Source of the DNA: Deltaproteobacteria bacterium
Lineage (GTDB): Bacteria; Myxococcota; UBA727; VGSZ01
Length of the DNA stretch: 64,000 nucleotides
Assembly: GCA_020850995.1 (NCBI GenBank)
Contig: JADZDP010000077.1
Span: 1-64,000 of the forward strand
Direction: 5' to 3'
Shown: one piece after another, positions 26,813 through 36,428 of the stretch
How positions within the stretch are numbered: the first letter of the stretch is position 1
Layout: the number at the start of each line of letters is the position of its first letter
Translations under genes and position numbers: made by a program
Notes under the pieces: generated by a model
The model's input: the letters and a program-made list of their open reading frames with translations, nothing else
The model's database searches: none
What the model was told of the DNA's origin: nothing

Positions 26813-27625
26813 ATGTCTGCCTCGCTCCCCGACGTAACGACCGGGTCCTTCCTCGACCGCGTATTGTCCGGCGCTCGCTTCGCTGCAAGCGGCGTGATGT
26901 TCACCCTGCGGCACTTTCGCGTGTTGCGCTGGGCGCTCGTCCCCATGGTCGTTCAGGCGCTGATCTTCGTCGGGCTGGTGGCGCTCGGCCTGATGTACGT
27001 GAACGACGCGGCCGCCGCCCTCGGCCCCGATCCTGGCCACTGGTACAGCTTCCTCGGGGCCGTGCTCGAAATTGCGCTGGTCGTGCTCTTGCTCGTGGTG
27101 GGGGCGGTAGCGACGCTCTTGATCGGCGGCGTCGTGTGCGACCCCTTCTACGACGCCATCTCCGAGGCCACCGAGTCCATCCTGTTGGCGCGCGACGTCG
27201 GTGAGCCCTTCACCGTGGTGGGCGTGCTGCGCGGCGTGCTGCGCGAGCTTGGCGCCACCGTCCTGCGCCTCACGCTCTATCTCGGCGTCGCCATCCCACT
27301 GTGGATCCTGGGGCTCACCGGCATCGGCTCGATCATCGCCATCCCCGCCAGCCTGGCGTGGACCTGGTTCTTCGTCGCCGTCGAGGCCTTGTCGCGCTCG
27401 CAGGCGCGCCACAAGCTGCCCGGCGGCCAGCGCTTCAGCGCCGTGTTTCAGCACAAGGCGCTGGCCCTCGGCTTCGGCGCCGCCGGCTGGCTGTTCGCCT
27501 ACATCCCGCTGACCGCGCCCTTCCTCATCGTTGGCGGCACCCGTCTGTTCCTCTCCCTGGCCGCCCACGACCGCGTGCCCTCGACCCTGTCCTTGCCCGA
27601 CAAGGCTCGGCTGAAGGGGGCCTGA
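26813..27625 (+). CDS. EI24/CysZ-type integral membrane protein
   Basis: A 270-residue protein with about six membrane segments. The opening region (GVMFTLRHFRVLRWALVP), the segment after the second helix (GGVVCDPFYDAISEATE) and the late FSAVFQHKALALGFGAAGWL pattern fit the EI24 domain family. In E. coli CysZ imports sulphate for cysteine synthesis. Placement next to gshB, with the stop and start overlapping as TGATG at 27623-27627, makes a link to sulphur supply for glutathione plausible, but other EI24 proteins have different roles. Confidence 0.8.
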   Translation: MSASLPDVTTGSFLDRVLSGARFAASGVMFTLRHFRVLRWALVPMVVQALIFVGLVALGLMYVNDAAAALGPDPGHWYSFLGAVLEIALVVLLLVVGAVATLLIGGVVCDPFYDAISEATESILLARDVGEPFTVVGVLRGVLRELGATVLRLTLYLGVAIPLWILGLTGIGSIIAIPASLAWTWFFVAVEALSRSQARHKLPGGQRFSAVFQHKALALGFGAAGWLFAYIPLTAPFLIVGGTRLFLSLAAHDRVPSTLSLPDKARLKGA

Positions 27626-28602
27626 TGCGCTTCCTGACCGTGATGGACCCGCTCCCCACCGTGAACCCCGCCACCGACACCACCTTCGCCATCCTCGAGG
27701 AGGCGCAGGCCCGCGGCCATGAGAACCTGGTGTGCGGCGTGGCCGACCTCGGCTGCGTGGGGCGACGTGGCATGGCACGTGCCTGGCCGGCCACGGTGCG
27801 ACGACCCAGCGCCAACGACCCGAGCCACGCCACGCTGGGTGCGCCCGCGGACATCGCCTTCGACGACCTCGACGTCATCTGGATGCGCAAAGACCCGCCC
27901 GTCGACGACGCGTACCTCTCCGCCTGCCTGCTGCTCGACCGCCACGACCGCGCGCGCACCGTGGTGCTGAACGACCCCATCGGGTTGCGCACCGCGCACG
28001 AGAAGCTGTGGGCCCTGTTCGCCGACGAGCTCGGGCCGGCGACCATGGTGTCGTCACGGCCGGCGGCGCTCGTCGAGTTCGTGCGCGCCCGTGGGCGCGG
28101 CGTGCTCAAGCCCCTCCACCTGATGGGCGGCATTGGCGTGATGGTGTTCGCCGCCGACGACCCGAACCTGCGCTCGGCGGCGGACCTCCTGACCGGCGAT
28201 GGCAAGCGCCCAGCCCTGGCGCAGGAGTACCTCCCGGCGGCGCGCCAGGGCGACAAGCGCGTCATCGTGCTCGACGGCGAGCCCGTGGGCGCCGTGCTGC
28301 GCGTCCCCCGCGACGACGAGGTGCGCGCCAACCTGCACGCCGGCGCTCGGGCCGTGCGCGCCGACGTCGACGACGCCGATCGGCTGCTCTGCGCCCGCAT
28401 CGGCCCCGAGCTGCGCGCGCTCGGGCTCTTCCTCGTGGGGATCGACGTGATCGGCGGCAAGCTCACCGAGGTCAACGTCACGAGCCCCACGGGCGTCCAG
28501 CAGATCGACCTCCTCGACGAACGCGCGGGGCCGGCGCGCGTCGTGGCCCGCATCGTCGACGGGGCGGAGATCAAGGTGCGAGAACGGCGTCGTCAGGGCT
28601 GA
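27625..28602 (+). CDS. gshB: Glutathione synthetase
   Basis: A 325-residue ATP-grasp enzyme joining gamma-glutamylcysteine and glycine. It opens with the family-specific MDPLPTVNPATDTTFAILEE, and has WMRKDPP, TAHEKLWALF, VLKPLHLMGGIGV, LAQEYLPAARQGDKRVIVLD and the metal-binding VNVTSPTGVQQI. Length is normal. The ATG overlaps the TGA of the EI24 gene by one base, so translation is likely coupled. Together with divergent gshA this completes the cytosolic glutathione pathway. Confidence 0.95.
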   Translation: MRFLTVMDPLPTVNPATDTTFAILEEAQARGHENLVCGVADLGCVGRRGMARAWPATVRRPSANDPSHATLGAPADIAFDDLDVIWMRKDPPVDDAYLSACLLLDRHDRARTVVLNDPIGLRTAHEKLWALFADELGPATMVSSRPAALVEFVRARGRGVLKPLHLMGGIGVMVFAADDPNLRSAADLLTGDGKRPALAQEYLPAARQGDKRVIVLDGEPVGAVLRVPRDDEVRANLHAGARAVRADVDDADRLLCARIGPELRALGLFLVGIDVIGGKLTEVNVTSPTGVQQIDLLDERAGPARVVARIVDGAEIKVRERRRQG

Positions 28603-28633
28603 CGAGCCGCGCTCCGTGCGCTACAGACCCGGT

Positions 28634-29806
<1,173 letters not shown>

Positions 29807-29836
29807 CGTTGGGCCTGGAGGCGCCGGCACGCGCAC

Positions 29837-31021
29837 ATGATCGTCCTGCTCTCCCGCCTCGCGCTCGTGCTCGCGACGCTCATGTGCGTCGGCTGGGCCC
29901 TCGTGTTGGCCCGCGTGTGGCGCACCATCAACGCCATGCGACGCCTGCCGTCGGCGGCGAGCGCCGAGGGCCCGCACCCCCGCGTCACCGCCGTGCTGGC
30001 GGCGCGCAACGAGGCGCATACCATCGAGGCGGGCGTGCGCTCGCTGCTGGCCCAAGACGGCGTCGACATCCAGGTCATCGCCGTCGACGACAACTCGGAG
30101 GACGACACGCAGGCGATCCTCGAGCGCATCGCGGCCGCCGATCAGCGCCTGCTGGTGCTCAAGGCCGGGCGCCTACCGCCCGGCTGGGTGGCCAAGTGCT
30201 ACGCCCTCGAGCTTGGCCAGGGTCGCGCGCGCGGCGACTGGCTCCTGTTCACCGATGCAGACGTGGTCCACGGGCCGCACGCCGCCAAGAACGCGGTGGC
30301 GACCATGGAGCGCGAGCGCCTCGACCACCTCGCGGTGCAGCCGCGCATCGAGGCGGGTGGGTTGGCCGAAGCGCTGGTGCTGCCGCTGTTCATGCTGCTC
30401 GGCCAGCTTCGCTTCCTCGATCCCGCCGCCGCCAAGCCAGAGAGCCGGGTCGGCGTCGGCATCGGCGCCTTCAACCTGGTGCGCGCCGATGCCTACCGCC
30501 TGCGCGGCACTCATGCGCGTGTCCGCGGGTCCATGCTCGACGATCGCGCCCTCGGGCGCATGATGCGTGAAGACGGTGGCCGCGGCAGCGTCGTGCGCGC
30601 GGTCGCGCAGGTCCGGCACCGGCCCTATCGCTCGGCCGGCGAGCTGTATGCGGGCATCAAGAAGTCGGCCATCGGCACCTTCGGCAACAGCGCCATCCTG
30701 ACGGCGCTGATGGGGACGATGCTCTTGGTGGCTGCCACCGCGCCGCCGGTGCTGTTGGCGCTCGGGCTGCCTCTGTGGCTCGCTGGGCAAGCGCCTTGGG
30801 TGGTGGTGCCCGCAGCGTTGGCGGCGGCGCTGCCGATGGTGGGCCTCTTGAAGGCGCGCTCGGTGGTGCGCTTCGAGCCGCTCGCGGCCTTGCTCTTCCC
30901 CGTGGGGGCGCTCGCTATCGCCGCTGGCGCGTTGCACGCGGCCCTGGTGTTCGCGGTTCGCGGTACCGTCGAATGGCGCGGTCGCAGCTACACGCGACGC
31001 GACCTGCAAGACTTCGGCTGA
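29837..31021 (+). CDS. Family 2 glycosyltransferase, membrane-anchored
   Basis: A 394-residue protein with an N-terminal membrane helix (1-28), a GT-A catalytic domain (about 48-270) and three or four C-terminal membrane segments (about 285-375). Motifs are VTAVLAARNEAHTIEAGV, the nucleotide-binding AVDDNSEDDT, the DxD-type FTDADVVHGP and the acceptor-side RGSMLDDRALG. GWVAKCYAL after the nucleotide region and the close WRGRSYTRRDLQ recall the CrtQ/HpnB-like branch used for carotenoid or hopanoid glycosylation, but the substrate cannot be fixed. It is followed convergently by ugd. Confidence 0.85.
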   Translation: MIVLLSRLALVLATLMCVGWALVLARVWRTINAMRRLPSAASAEGPHPRVTAVLAARNEAHTIEAGVRSLLAQDGVDIQVIAVDDNSEDDTQAILERIAAADQRLLVLKAGRLPPGWVAKCYALELGQGRARGDWLLFTDADVVHGPHAAKNAVATMERERLDHLAVQPRIEAGGLAEALVLPLFMLLGQLRFLDPAAAKPESRVGVGIGAFNLVRADAYRLRGTHARVRGSMLDDRALGRMMREDGGRGSVVRAVAQVRHRPYRSAGELYAGIKKSAIGTFGNSAILTALMGTMLLVAATAPPVLLALGLPLWLAGQAPWVVVPAALAAALPMVGLLKARSVVRFEPLAALLFPVGALAIAAGALHAALVFAVRGTVEWRGRSYTRRDLQDFG

Positions 31022-31058
31022 CCGCGTCGCGCCCGTGGCGCCTGGCCGGTCGTCGTGT

Positions 31059-32357
31059 TCAGCGGCCGATACCGACGTAGGTGAAGCCCTTGTCGCGCAG
31101 CGCGGCCGGCGAGTAGATGTTGCGCCCGTCGAAGACCACGGGCGCGCTGCCCATGCGGCGCTTGATCTCGTCCCAATCGGGCATGCGCAGCTCGGCCCAC
31201 TCGGTGAGCAGGCACAGCGCCGAGGCCCCGTCCACGGCGGCGTACTCGTCGTCGGTGAAGTGCACCTTGTCGCCGAAGCGGGCGCGCGCGTTCGCGATGG
31301 CCGCGCGGTCGTAGGCGCGCACCTTGGCCCCGGCCGCGAGCAGGCCCTCGATCAGCGGCAACGCCGGCGCGTCGCGGATGTCGTCGGTGCGCGGCTTGAA
31401 CGCGAGCCCCCACACGGCCACGGTGCGGCCCGCGAGCTCGCCCTTGAAGTGCGCCAGCAGCTTGGCGAGCAAGGCGCCGCGTTGCCGCTGGTTGGCGGCC
31501 TGCGTGGCGTCGGCGATGCCGAGCACCACGCCGTGCTGGCGCGCCGTCACCAAGAGGGCCGCCACGTCTTTCGGGAAGCAGGAGCCGCCGTAGCCGACGC
31601 CGGCGTAGAGGAAGGCTTTGCCGATGCGCGAGTCAGACGCGATGCCGCGCCGCACGTCGTCGATGGTGGCCCCCACCTTCTCGCACAGCGCCGCGAGCTC
31701 GTTCATGAACGAGATGCGCGTGGCCAACATGGCATTCGCGGCGTACTTGGTCAGCTCGGCGCTGCGCGTGTCCATGTGCAAGATGCGCAGCTCCCGCAGC
31801 ATCATGGGCTGATAAAGGCGCTCGAGCACGCCGCGAGCGAACGCGTCGTCGGTGCCGATGACGATGCGCTCGGGCTTGAGAAAGTCGTTGACCGCATCAC
31901 CCTCTTTGAGGAACTCGGGGTTCGACGCGACGTGGATCGCGTGAGGCGCACCCGCGACCATCTCGCGTACGCGATCGGCGGTCCCCACGGGCACGGTGCT
32001 CTTGGTCACCAGCACGCACGGCCGCGTGACGGCGGCAGCGACGTCACGGGCCGCACCGAGGAGCGCGCTCAAGTCGGCGCTGCCGTCGTCGGCGGGCGGC
32101 GTGCCCACCGCGAGCAGCACCACTTCGCGCCCGGCAACGGCCTCGGCCAGCTTGCAAGAGAAGGTCAGGCGCCCGGCCTTGACGTTGCGCGCCACCAGCT
32201 CGTCGAGGCCCGGCTCGTAAAACGGGATCTCGCCGCGCTCGAGGCGCCGCACCTTATCTTCGTCGACGTCGACACACACGACCTCGACACCGAGATCGGC
32301 GAGCCCTGCGCCCGAGACCAGACCGACGTAGCCGGTGCCGACGACCGCGATCTTCAT
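31059..32357 (-). CDS. ugd: UDP-glucose 6-dehydrogenase
   Basis: A 432-residue NAD-dependent enzyme oxidising UDP-glucose to UDP-glucuronate for surface polysaccharide. The Rossmann start is KIAVVGTGYVGLVSGAGLADLG; the family stretch IPFYEPGLDELV follows. The catalytic cysteine is in GYGGSCFPKDVAAL, and AVWGLAFKPRTDDIRDAPAL marks the C-terminal nucleotide domain. UDP-GlcNAc or UDP-mannose dehydrogenation is less likely given these motifs. It is the last gene on the minus strand after the AgmX-like gene, 91 bases away, with a hairpin between. Confidence 0.94.
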   Translation of the reverse strand: MKIAVVGTGYVGLVSGAGLADLGVEVVCVDVDEDKVRRLERGEIPFYEPGLDELVARNVKAGRLTFSCKLAEAVAGREVVLLAVGTPPADDGSADLSALLGAARDVAAAVTRPCVLVTKSTVPVGTADRVREMVAGAPHAIHVASNPEFLKEGDAVNDFLKPERIVIGTDDAFARGVLERLYQPMMLRELRILHMDTRSAELTKYAANAMLATRISFMNELAALCEKVGATIDDVRRGIASDSRIGKAFLYAGVGYGGSCFPKDVAALLVTARQHGVVLGIADATQAANQRQRGALLAKLLAHFKGELAGRTVAVWGLAFKPRTDDIRDAPALPLIEGLLAAGAKVRAYDRAAIANARARFGDKVHFTDDEYAAVDGASALCLLTEWAELRMPDWDEIKRRMGSAPVVFDGRNIYSPAALRDKGFTYVGIGR

Positions 32358-32363
32358 GCGGCG

Positions 32364-32395
32364 GTGTTGCCGCGCTCAGCGCGCCGCCGCAACAC
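32364..32395 (-). terminator. Hairpin between the AgmX-like gene and ugd
   Basis: GTGTTGC (32364-32370) pairs perfectly with GCAACAC (32389-32395), with further G-C pairing possible inside. It lies 54 bases past the stop of the AgmX-like gene and only 7 bases before the ugd ATG. There is no U-tract, so it is either a weak terminator or a leader hairpin of ugd. Confidence 0.4.
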
Positions 32396-32448
32396 GGCAG
32401 ACGCCGCCGGTGGGGGAGAGCCCGCTGCCGCGTCTCGCGCAGCGCCCG

Positions 32449-33852
32449 CTACCCCCCCGAGGGCTGGAACACGAAGGAGTTCGAGATGGTGACCTCGCCA
32501 TCCGAGGGGGCCGGGAAGCGGATGCGGCGCATGGTGGCGAGCACGCAGTTCGCGACCTCGCTCGATCCCAGGCCGTCACGCACAATGCGCGCGTCGGTAA
32601 CCTTGCCGCCCTCGCCGATGGTGAACTCGATGACCAGCTTGCCCTGCAGCTTCGAGTTGGCGCGCAGCGCGGTCTCGTAGCAGGCCTGGAAGGCGTCTTG
32701 GCGACGACGGATGGTTGCCGCGACGCCCTTCTTGTCGACCTTGCCGTCCACGGCCTCGACGTCATCGGCGCGGACCCGGGCCACGATGCGCGCGGTCTGC
32801 TTCGAGCCGGTGTCGACCTTGCCTCCGCCGCCAGTGCCGAGATCGCCGATGCCCGCGGCACCACCGCCGAGGCCGCCGCCGGTGCCGTCACCAGCCACGC
32901 CGCCGCCGCCGGTGCCACGACGGGTGACCCCGCCCGCCCCGCCCGCGCCCGCGATCCCAACGCCGGCGGTGCCCTGCAACGCGGAGCCGATGTCGTCGCT
33001 GATGGAGGAGCCGGCGCCGAACACGCTCCCGACGGCACCGCCGCCACCGCCCGCGCCGCCGCGGCCGCCGATCAACTGCAAGATGCCGCGGCCCGCGATC
33101 TGGTCGCGCAGGGCCGCGCGATCGCCGACGCCCTTGCCGCCGCCGCCGCCCTTGCCCTTGCCGCCACCACCGCCGCCGCCACCACCGTCACCCTTCTCGA
33201 CGACCTTCTCGCCCGGTCCGGGCCCGGTGCTCACCGGGAGGTCGATGTTGACCGCGATCTTCGGCACCTCCACCTTGGGGGGCTGAATGGTCTCGACGAA
33301 CTTGCGCAGATCCTCGAGGTCGTCGCGCGCCTTGGGTGGCTCCGCCAGACGCACGAACAGCGCCATGGCCGCGTGCATCAGGAACGACGCAAGCAGCACG
33401 GCCGTGAACACGGGCTCGAGGTTGCCGATGAACCCGCCGCGCAGCTCGGTCGGCAGCGCCCCCGCCGCCACCGTGGGCGCCGGCGGCACGAAGTGGAACA
33501 GGACCTGAATCTCGTTGCTGATGCGGACCCGGCCGCGCGCGGACTCGGGCAAGGGCCACCGAAATCGATCGCCCTGCTTGGAGGCCTTGGCCTTGATATC
33601 GGAGAGCTTGACCGGCTTGCCCGGCTCGGGCTCCACCTGCCCCTGCGCGTCCTCACCGAAGACCAGCTGGTAGCCCTCACCGACGGTCTCGAACAGCGTG
33701 ACCGAGCGCGGGAGGTCGGATCCCTGGAGCACGAAGGTGTTGTTGGGGGCGGTGCCGAAGGAGACCGGCACACGATCCCCAATCATGCGCTCTTCGATGA
33801 CGCTCACCCCTTGGATGACGCCGATGCGCAAGATGTTCGGGGGGTTCGCCAT
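32449..33852 (-). CDS. AgmX-like energy-transducer protein with degenerate FHA-like N-terminus
   Basis: A 467-residue envelope protein. Residues 1-105 look like a degenerate FHA domain (DRVPVSFGTAPNNTFVL, FETVGEGYQLVFGE). One membrane helix follows at about 140-165 (PVFTAVLLASFLMHAAMALF), then a periplasmic Gly-rich region with long Gly runs (about 220-350). The C-terminal domain (about 365-467) is the TonB-like AgmX/PglI type: RRRQDAFQACYETALRANSK, LVIEFTIGEGGKVTDARIV, and VANCVLATMRRIRFP with paired Cys. In Myxococcus, AgmX (GltJ) and related proteins couple an AglRQS-type proton motor to the cell surface. It follows TolQ-ExbD-ExbD here, so the same role is inferred. ATG 33852. Confidence 0.8.
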   Translation of the reverse strand: MANPPNILRIGVIQGVSVIEERMIGDRVPVSFGTAPNNTFVLQGSDLPRSVTLFETVGEGYQLVFGEDAQGQVEPEPGKPVKLSDIKAKASKQGDRFRWPLPESARGRVRISNEIQVLFHFVPPAPTVAAGALPTELRGGFIGNLEPVFTAVLLASFLMHAAMALFVRLAEPPKARDDLEDLRKFVETIQPPKVEVPKIAVNIDLPVSTGPGPGEKVVEKGDGGGGGGGGGKGKGGGGGKGVGDRAALRDQIAGRGILQLIGGRGGAGGGGGAVGSVFGAGSSISDDIGSALQGTAGVGIAGAGGAGGVTRRGTGGGGVAGDGTGGGLGGGAAGIGDLGTGGGGKVDTGSKQTARIVARVRADDVEAVDGKVDKKGVAATIRRRQDAFQACYETALRANSKLQGKLVIEFTIGEGGKVTDARIVRDGLGSSEVANCVLATMRRIRFPAPSDGEVTISNSFVFQPSGG

Positions 33853-34009
33853 GGTTCCTTCTGCCTCTCGCCGCCCAGCGGCCACCGGGCCGCCCGCCTT
33901 CTCGACACCGCCGGCCGCGGCCGGGTTCCACCGCAGTGTAGGGCCGGATCCTGCATCCGCCGCAACCGCCACCGTAGCAACGTCTCAAGGTCTCCTGCGA
34001 TCTGGGTGG

Positions 34010-34693
34010 CTATTCCGGCCTGATGACGGCGAAGCGGAAGTCGGCGAAACCAGACTCGCCGCAGGTCACCAGCACGTCGGTGAGGACGCGATACGGGGTG
34101 CGGCGATCCGCCAGGATGATGACCTTGCCGTCGAAGCTCCTACCCGAGAGCTGAGCGGTGACCTCCTTGACGGCCTTCTCACGCTTGAGCGCCTCGCGCA
34201 GCGGCATGATGACGTAGCCACCCGAGGCAGGGTCCTTGACAGACTCGGGGACACGGTAGCTCGCGGCGTCGAGCTCGGCGACCGGCTGCCCGTTGAGCAG
34301 GATGCGAGGCGTGACCTGCTGGATCTTGGTGCCGGTCTCGGTGGTGCGCTTCACCTCCGGACCGGTCACCATGACGATGGTGGTCTCTTCGATCTTGCCG
34401 CAGCCGTCGGGCGGCGGCTCGTCGGACGGCAGCGCGTCGTCGGGGATACACGTGGAGCGCGGCACCTCGACAGAGGGATCGTTCACCTCCACCGGGTTGG
34501 TGGCGAAGGTCGACAGCAAGTACACCAGGAGCATCGTCACCATGTCGGTGAGCGAGGTGATCGAGATGGGCGGAGTGCGGGCGAAGTGACGTCGCTTGCG
34601 CCGATGCGACGTCTCGTCGGCCGCCTTGCGCAGCTCTTGCGGCCACCCCTGGTAGGGCGCGCTGCCGTCGGAGATCTCGCCGCCTGCCGCCAT
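34010..34693 (-). CDS. ExbD/TolR-type motor subunit with the proton-pathway aspartate
   Basis: A 227-residue protein with one membrane helix (about 44-64). It carries the essential acidic residue in ISITSLTDMVTMLLVYLL (Asp50), the position that takes up protons in ExbD, TolR and AglQ/AglS. A periplasmic domain follows with an unusual loop bearing two cysteines (STCIPDDALP and PDGCGKIEE), possibly a disulphide. The peptidoglycan-side domain ends with VIILADRRTPYRVLTDVL, typical of the family. It lies 15 bases downstream of the second ExbD paralogue, in one operon with TolQ. Confidence 0.88.
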   Translation of the reverse strand: MAAGGEISDGSAPYQGWPQELRKAADETSHRRKRRHFARTPPISITSLTDMVTMLLVYLLSTFATNPVEVNDPSVEVPRSTCIPDDALPSDEPPPDGCGKIEETTIVMVTGPEVKRTTETGTKIQQVTPRILLNGQPVAELDAASYRVPESVKDPASGGYVIMPLREALKREKAVKEVTAQLSGRSFDGKVIILADRRTPYRVLTDVLVTCGESGFADFRFAVIRPE

Positions 34694-34708
34694 GCCGTTC
34701 TCGTGTCC

Positions 34709-35269
34709 TCAGCCGACGATGCCCGCGGCGAACGCCACGGAGGGGAAGAGCAGCTTGCCGTCGGACGATTTCCGCGCGGCGTCCATGACGTGCACGATGT
34801 CGTCGTACTCGATGTCGGCGTCGGCGCTGACGATCATGCTTTGCTCGGTGGGGAAGGTCTTCTTGATCTCGATCAGGCGCTTCTGCAGCGCCTGGAAGTC
34901 GAAGGTGACGGTGGACTTGCCGCCCTGCGTGACCTGGATCTTCGGGATGAGCGGCTGGCCCGGGCGACCCTCGCTGCCACCATCGAGCGTGGCGCCGGTG
35001 GCGCCGACATTGAACCCATCCTTGAGGATGAACACCGTGAGGTTGAGCGTGGAGGGCGGCGCGTCGGCGCCGGCGTTGCCGTCGCCCACGTTGCCGCCAC
35101 CGATCTGCGGCGCCTGCACGTTGAGCATGGCGAGCTGGGTCCACGCCGTCAGCGTCATGGTGGACAGGATGAGCATGAACATGATGTTCAAGAACGGCGT
35201 GACATCGAGGTCGAGGGCCTCCTCGTCGCCGGGCTCACGGTGTCGTCGGTCTGACGGCTTCTGCGACAT
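34709..35269 (-). CDS. ExbD/TolR-type subunit with Asn at the motor aspartate position
   Basis: A 186-residue ExbD/TolR homologue. The single membrane helix reads LDVTPFLNIMFMLILSTMTL: the TP(F/L)xD motif has Asn28 where the proton-carrying Asp is expected. The periplasmic domain keeps family features (QALQKRLIEIKKTFPTEQSMIVSADADIEYDDIVHVMDAAR). If the substitution is real this subunit cannot conduct protons by the usual route and would be structural, with the Asp-bearing paralogue next door doing the work. An N-terminal basic-acidic tail precedes the helix. It lies 33 bases after the TolQ gene. Confidence 0.85.
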   Translation of the reverse strand: MSQKPSDRRHREPGDEEALDLDVTPFLNIMFMLILSTMTLTAWTQLAMLNVQAPQIGGGNVGDGNAGADAPPSTLNLTVFILKDGFNVGATGATLDGGSEGRPGQPLIPKIQVTQGGKSTVTFDFQALQKRLIEIKKTFPTEQSMIVSADADIEYDDIVHVMDAARKSSDGKLLFPSVAFAAGIVG

Positions 35270-35302
35270 CGATGACCTCTCACGGCCCCACGACGGGCGC
35301 GC

Positions 35303-35956
35303 TCACTGCGCCTCGTTGCCGTCGAGCCCACCCTTGCCGCGCGTGGTCAGGAGGTTCTCGAGCTTGACGGAGTAGAAGTCGAGCTCATCGATGATCTTCT
35401 TGGTCATGCCGGCGAGCACCAGGTGCGCGAACAACGCGGGGATACCGACGAGGAGACCGAAGGCGGTGCAGTTCATGGCTTCCGAGATGGCGCCCGTAAG
35501 CACCGTGGCCTTCTCCGCCGCAGACACCTTGGCCACCGCGCGGAACGCGCCGATGAGGCCGAACACGGTGCCGAGCAGGCCCGCCAGCGTGGCGAGCGAC
35601 GCCAGGGTACCGAGCGAGTTGCTGCGCTTGGTCAGCTCGGGGACCACCTCGAGCGAGGCCTCCTCGATGGCGTTTTGGATCTCCACCTCGCCCTTGTTGG
35701 CGCGGGTGAGACCGGCTTTGATGACGCGCGCGAGCGCGGCGTTGGGCGCCGCGTTGCACAGCTTGATGGCGCGGTCGATGTTGTTCGCCATGACCAGCTT
35801 TTGGATCTGGGCCATGAACGCCGGCGCGTTGATGTTGTAACGGAAGAAGATGAAGATCACGCGCTCGACGGTGATGCCGATGACGAGGAAGGACACGAAG
35901 GCGATGGGCAGCATCCACAGGCCGCCCTCTTTGAAGAATGTGATGATCGCGCTCAT
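35303..35956 (-). CDS. TolQ/ExbB/MotA-type proton-channel protein
   Basis: A 217-residue inner-membrane protein with three helices: about 12-38 (LWMLPIAFVSFLVIGITVERV), about 118-142 (LATLAGLLGTVFGLIGAF) and about 165-188 (AMNCTAFGLLVGIPALF). The GLLGTVxGLIxAF and ISEAMNCTAFGLLVGIP motifs are those of ExbB/TolQ/AglR, with the channel Thr in the third helix. With two ExbD-type proteins it should form a pentamer-dimer proton motor. The operon order TolQ-ExbD-ExbD-AgmX matches the M. xanthus AglR-AglQ-AglS logic. ATG 35956 is preceded by AGAGGGA. Confidence 0.9.
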   Translation of the reverse strand: MSAIITFFKEGGLWMLPIAFVSFLVIGITVERVIFIFFRYNINAPAFMAQIQKLVMANNIDRAIKLCNAAPNAALARVIKAGLTRANKGEVEIQNAIEEASLEVVPELTKRSNSLGTLASLATLAGLLGTVFGLIGAFRAVAKVSAAEKATVLTGAISEAMNCTAFGLLVGIPALFAHLVLAGMTKKIIDELDFYSVKLENLLTTRGKGGLDGNEAQ

Positions 35957-36079
35957 CTGGTTCCCTCTCTCCGTCTCAATCGCTGCTGCCGGCCCTAGGT
36001 CCTCGTCGCTGTCGTTCCCGGCCGCGGACGCCTGAACCTGACACCGAACGCCCCCGAAAGGGAAGCGCGAGGCACCGGC

Positions 36080-36331
36080 TCAAAACGGTTGTCGCTCCAC
36101 GGACTTGATGATGCGCGCCTTGAGATCCTCGCGGCGCTCCAAGTCCGAGAAATTCAGGTTGGTTCGAGGCAGAATGAAGAACGCCTCGGGCTTCTGGATG
36201 TTTCCTTCGATGATCAGGTCATCGAGGGTGATCTTCTTGCGCTGTGCCGCGGCGGGCGACGCCGCCACGATGGTGACGGCGCCAAGGGCTACCGCGAGCA
36301 CGGCCAAGGCCAAGCGCCGCGCCGATATCAT
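36080..36331 (-). CDS. Small exported protein upstream of the TolQ gene, 83 residues
   Basis: The signal peptide (MISARRLALAVLAVALGAV, cleavage near AAAQ) leaves a mature part of about 54 residues: KKITLDDLIIEGNIQKPEAF, then FILPRTNLNFSDLERREDLK, ending KSVERQPF. ATG 36331 is chosen because GGAG stands 6 bases before it; an ATG at 36343 is possible. I do not recognise a named family, but the IQKPEAFFILPRTNLNF stretch looks like a conserved binding motif. Its place between a TPR lipoprotein and the motor genes suggests a periplasmic accessory part of the machine. Confidence 0.7.
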   Translation of the reverse strand: MISARRLALAVLAVALGAVTIVAASPAAAQRKKITLDDLIIEGNIQKPEAFFILPRTNLNFSDLERREDLKARIIKSVERQPF

Positions 36332-36428
36332 GTCGCACTCCATGCAATGCCGCAACGCGGCATCGCGGCGATACTACGAGCCAAACACGGCGACGAGCAA
36401 GCGCCGAGCACATTGCATCGGCTTCGCC

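Noticed and set aside
31022..31058. GCGTCGCG and a GGCGCC/GGCC pattern between the glycosyltransferase and ugd
   Set aside because: Too short and lacking the GGCAAGGAG block and arms to be a copy of the dispersed element.
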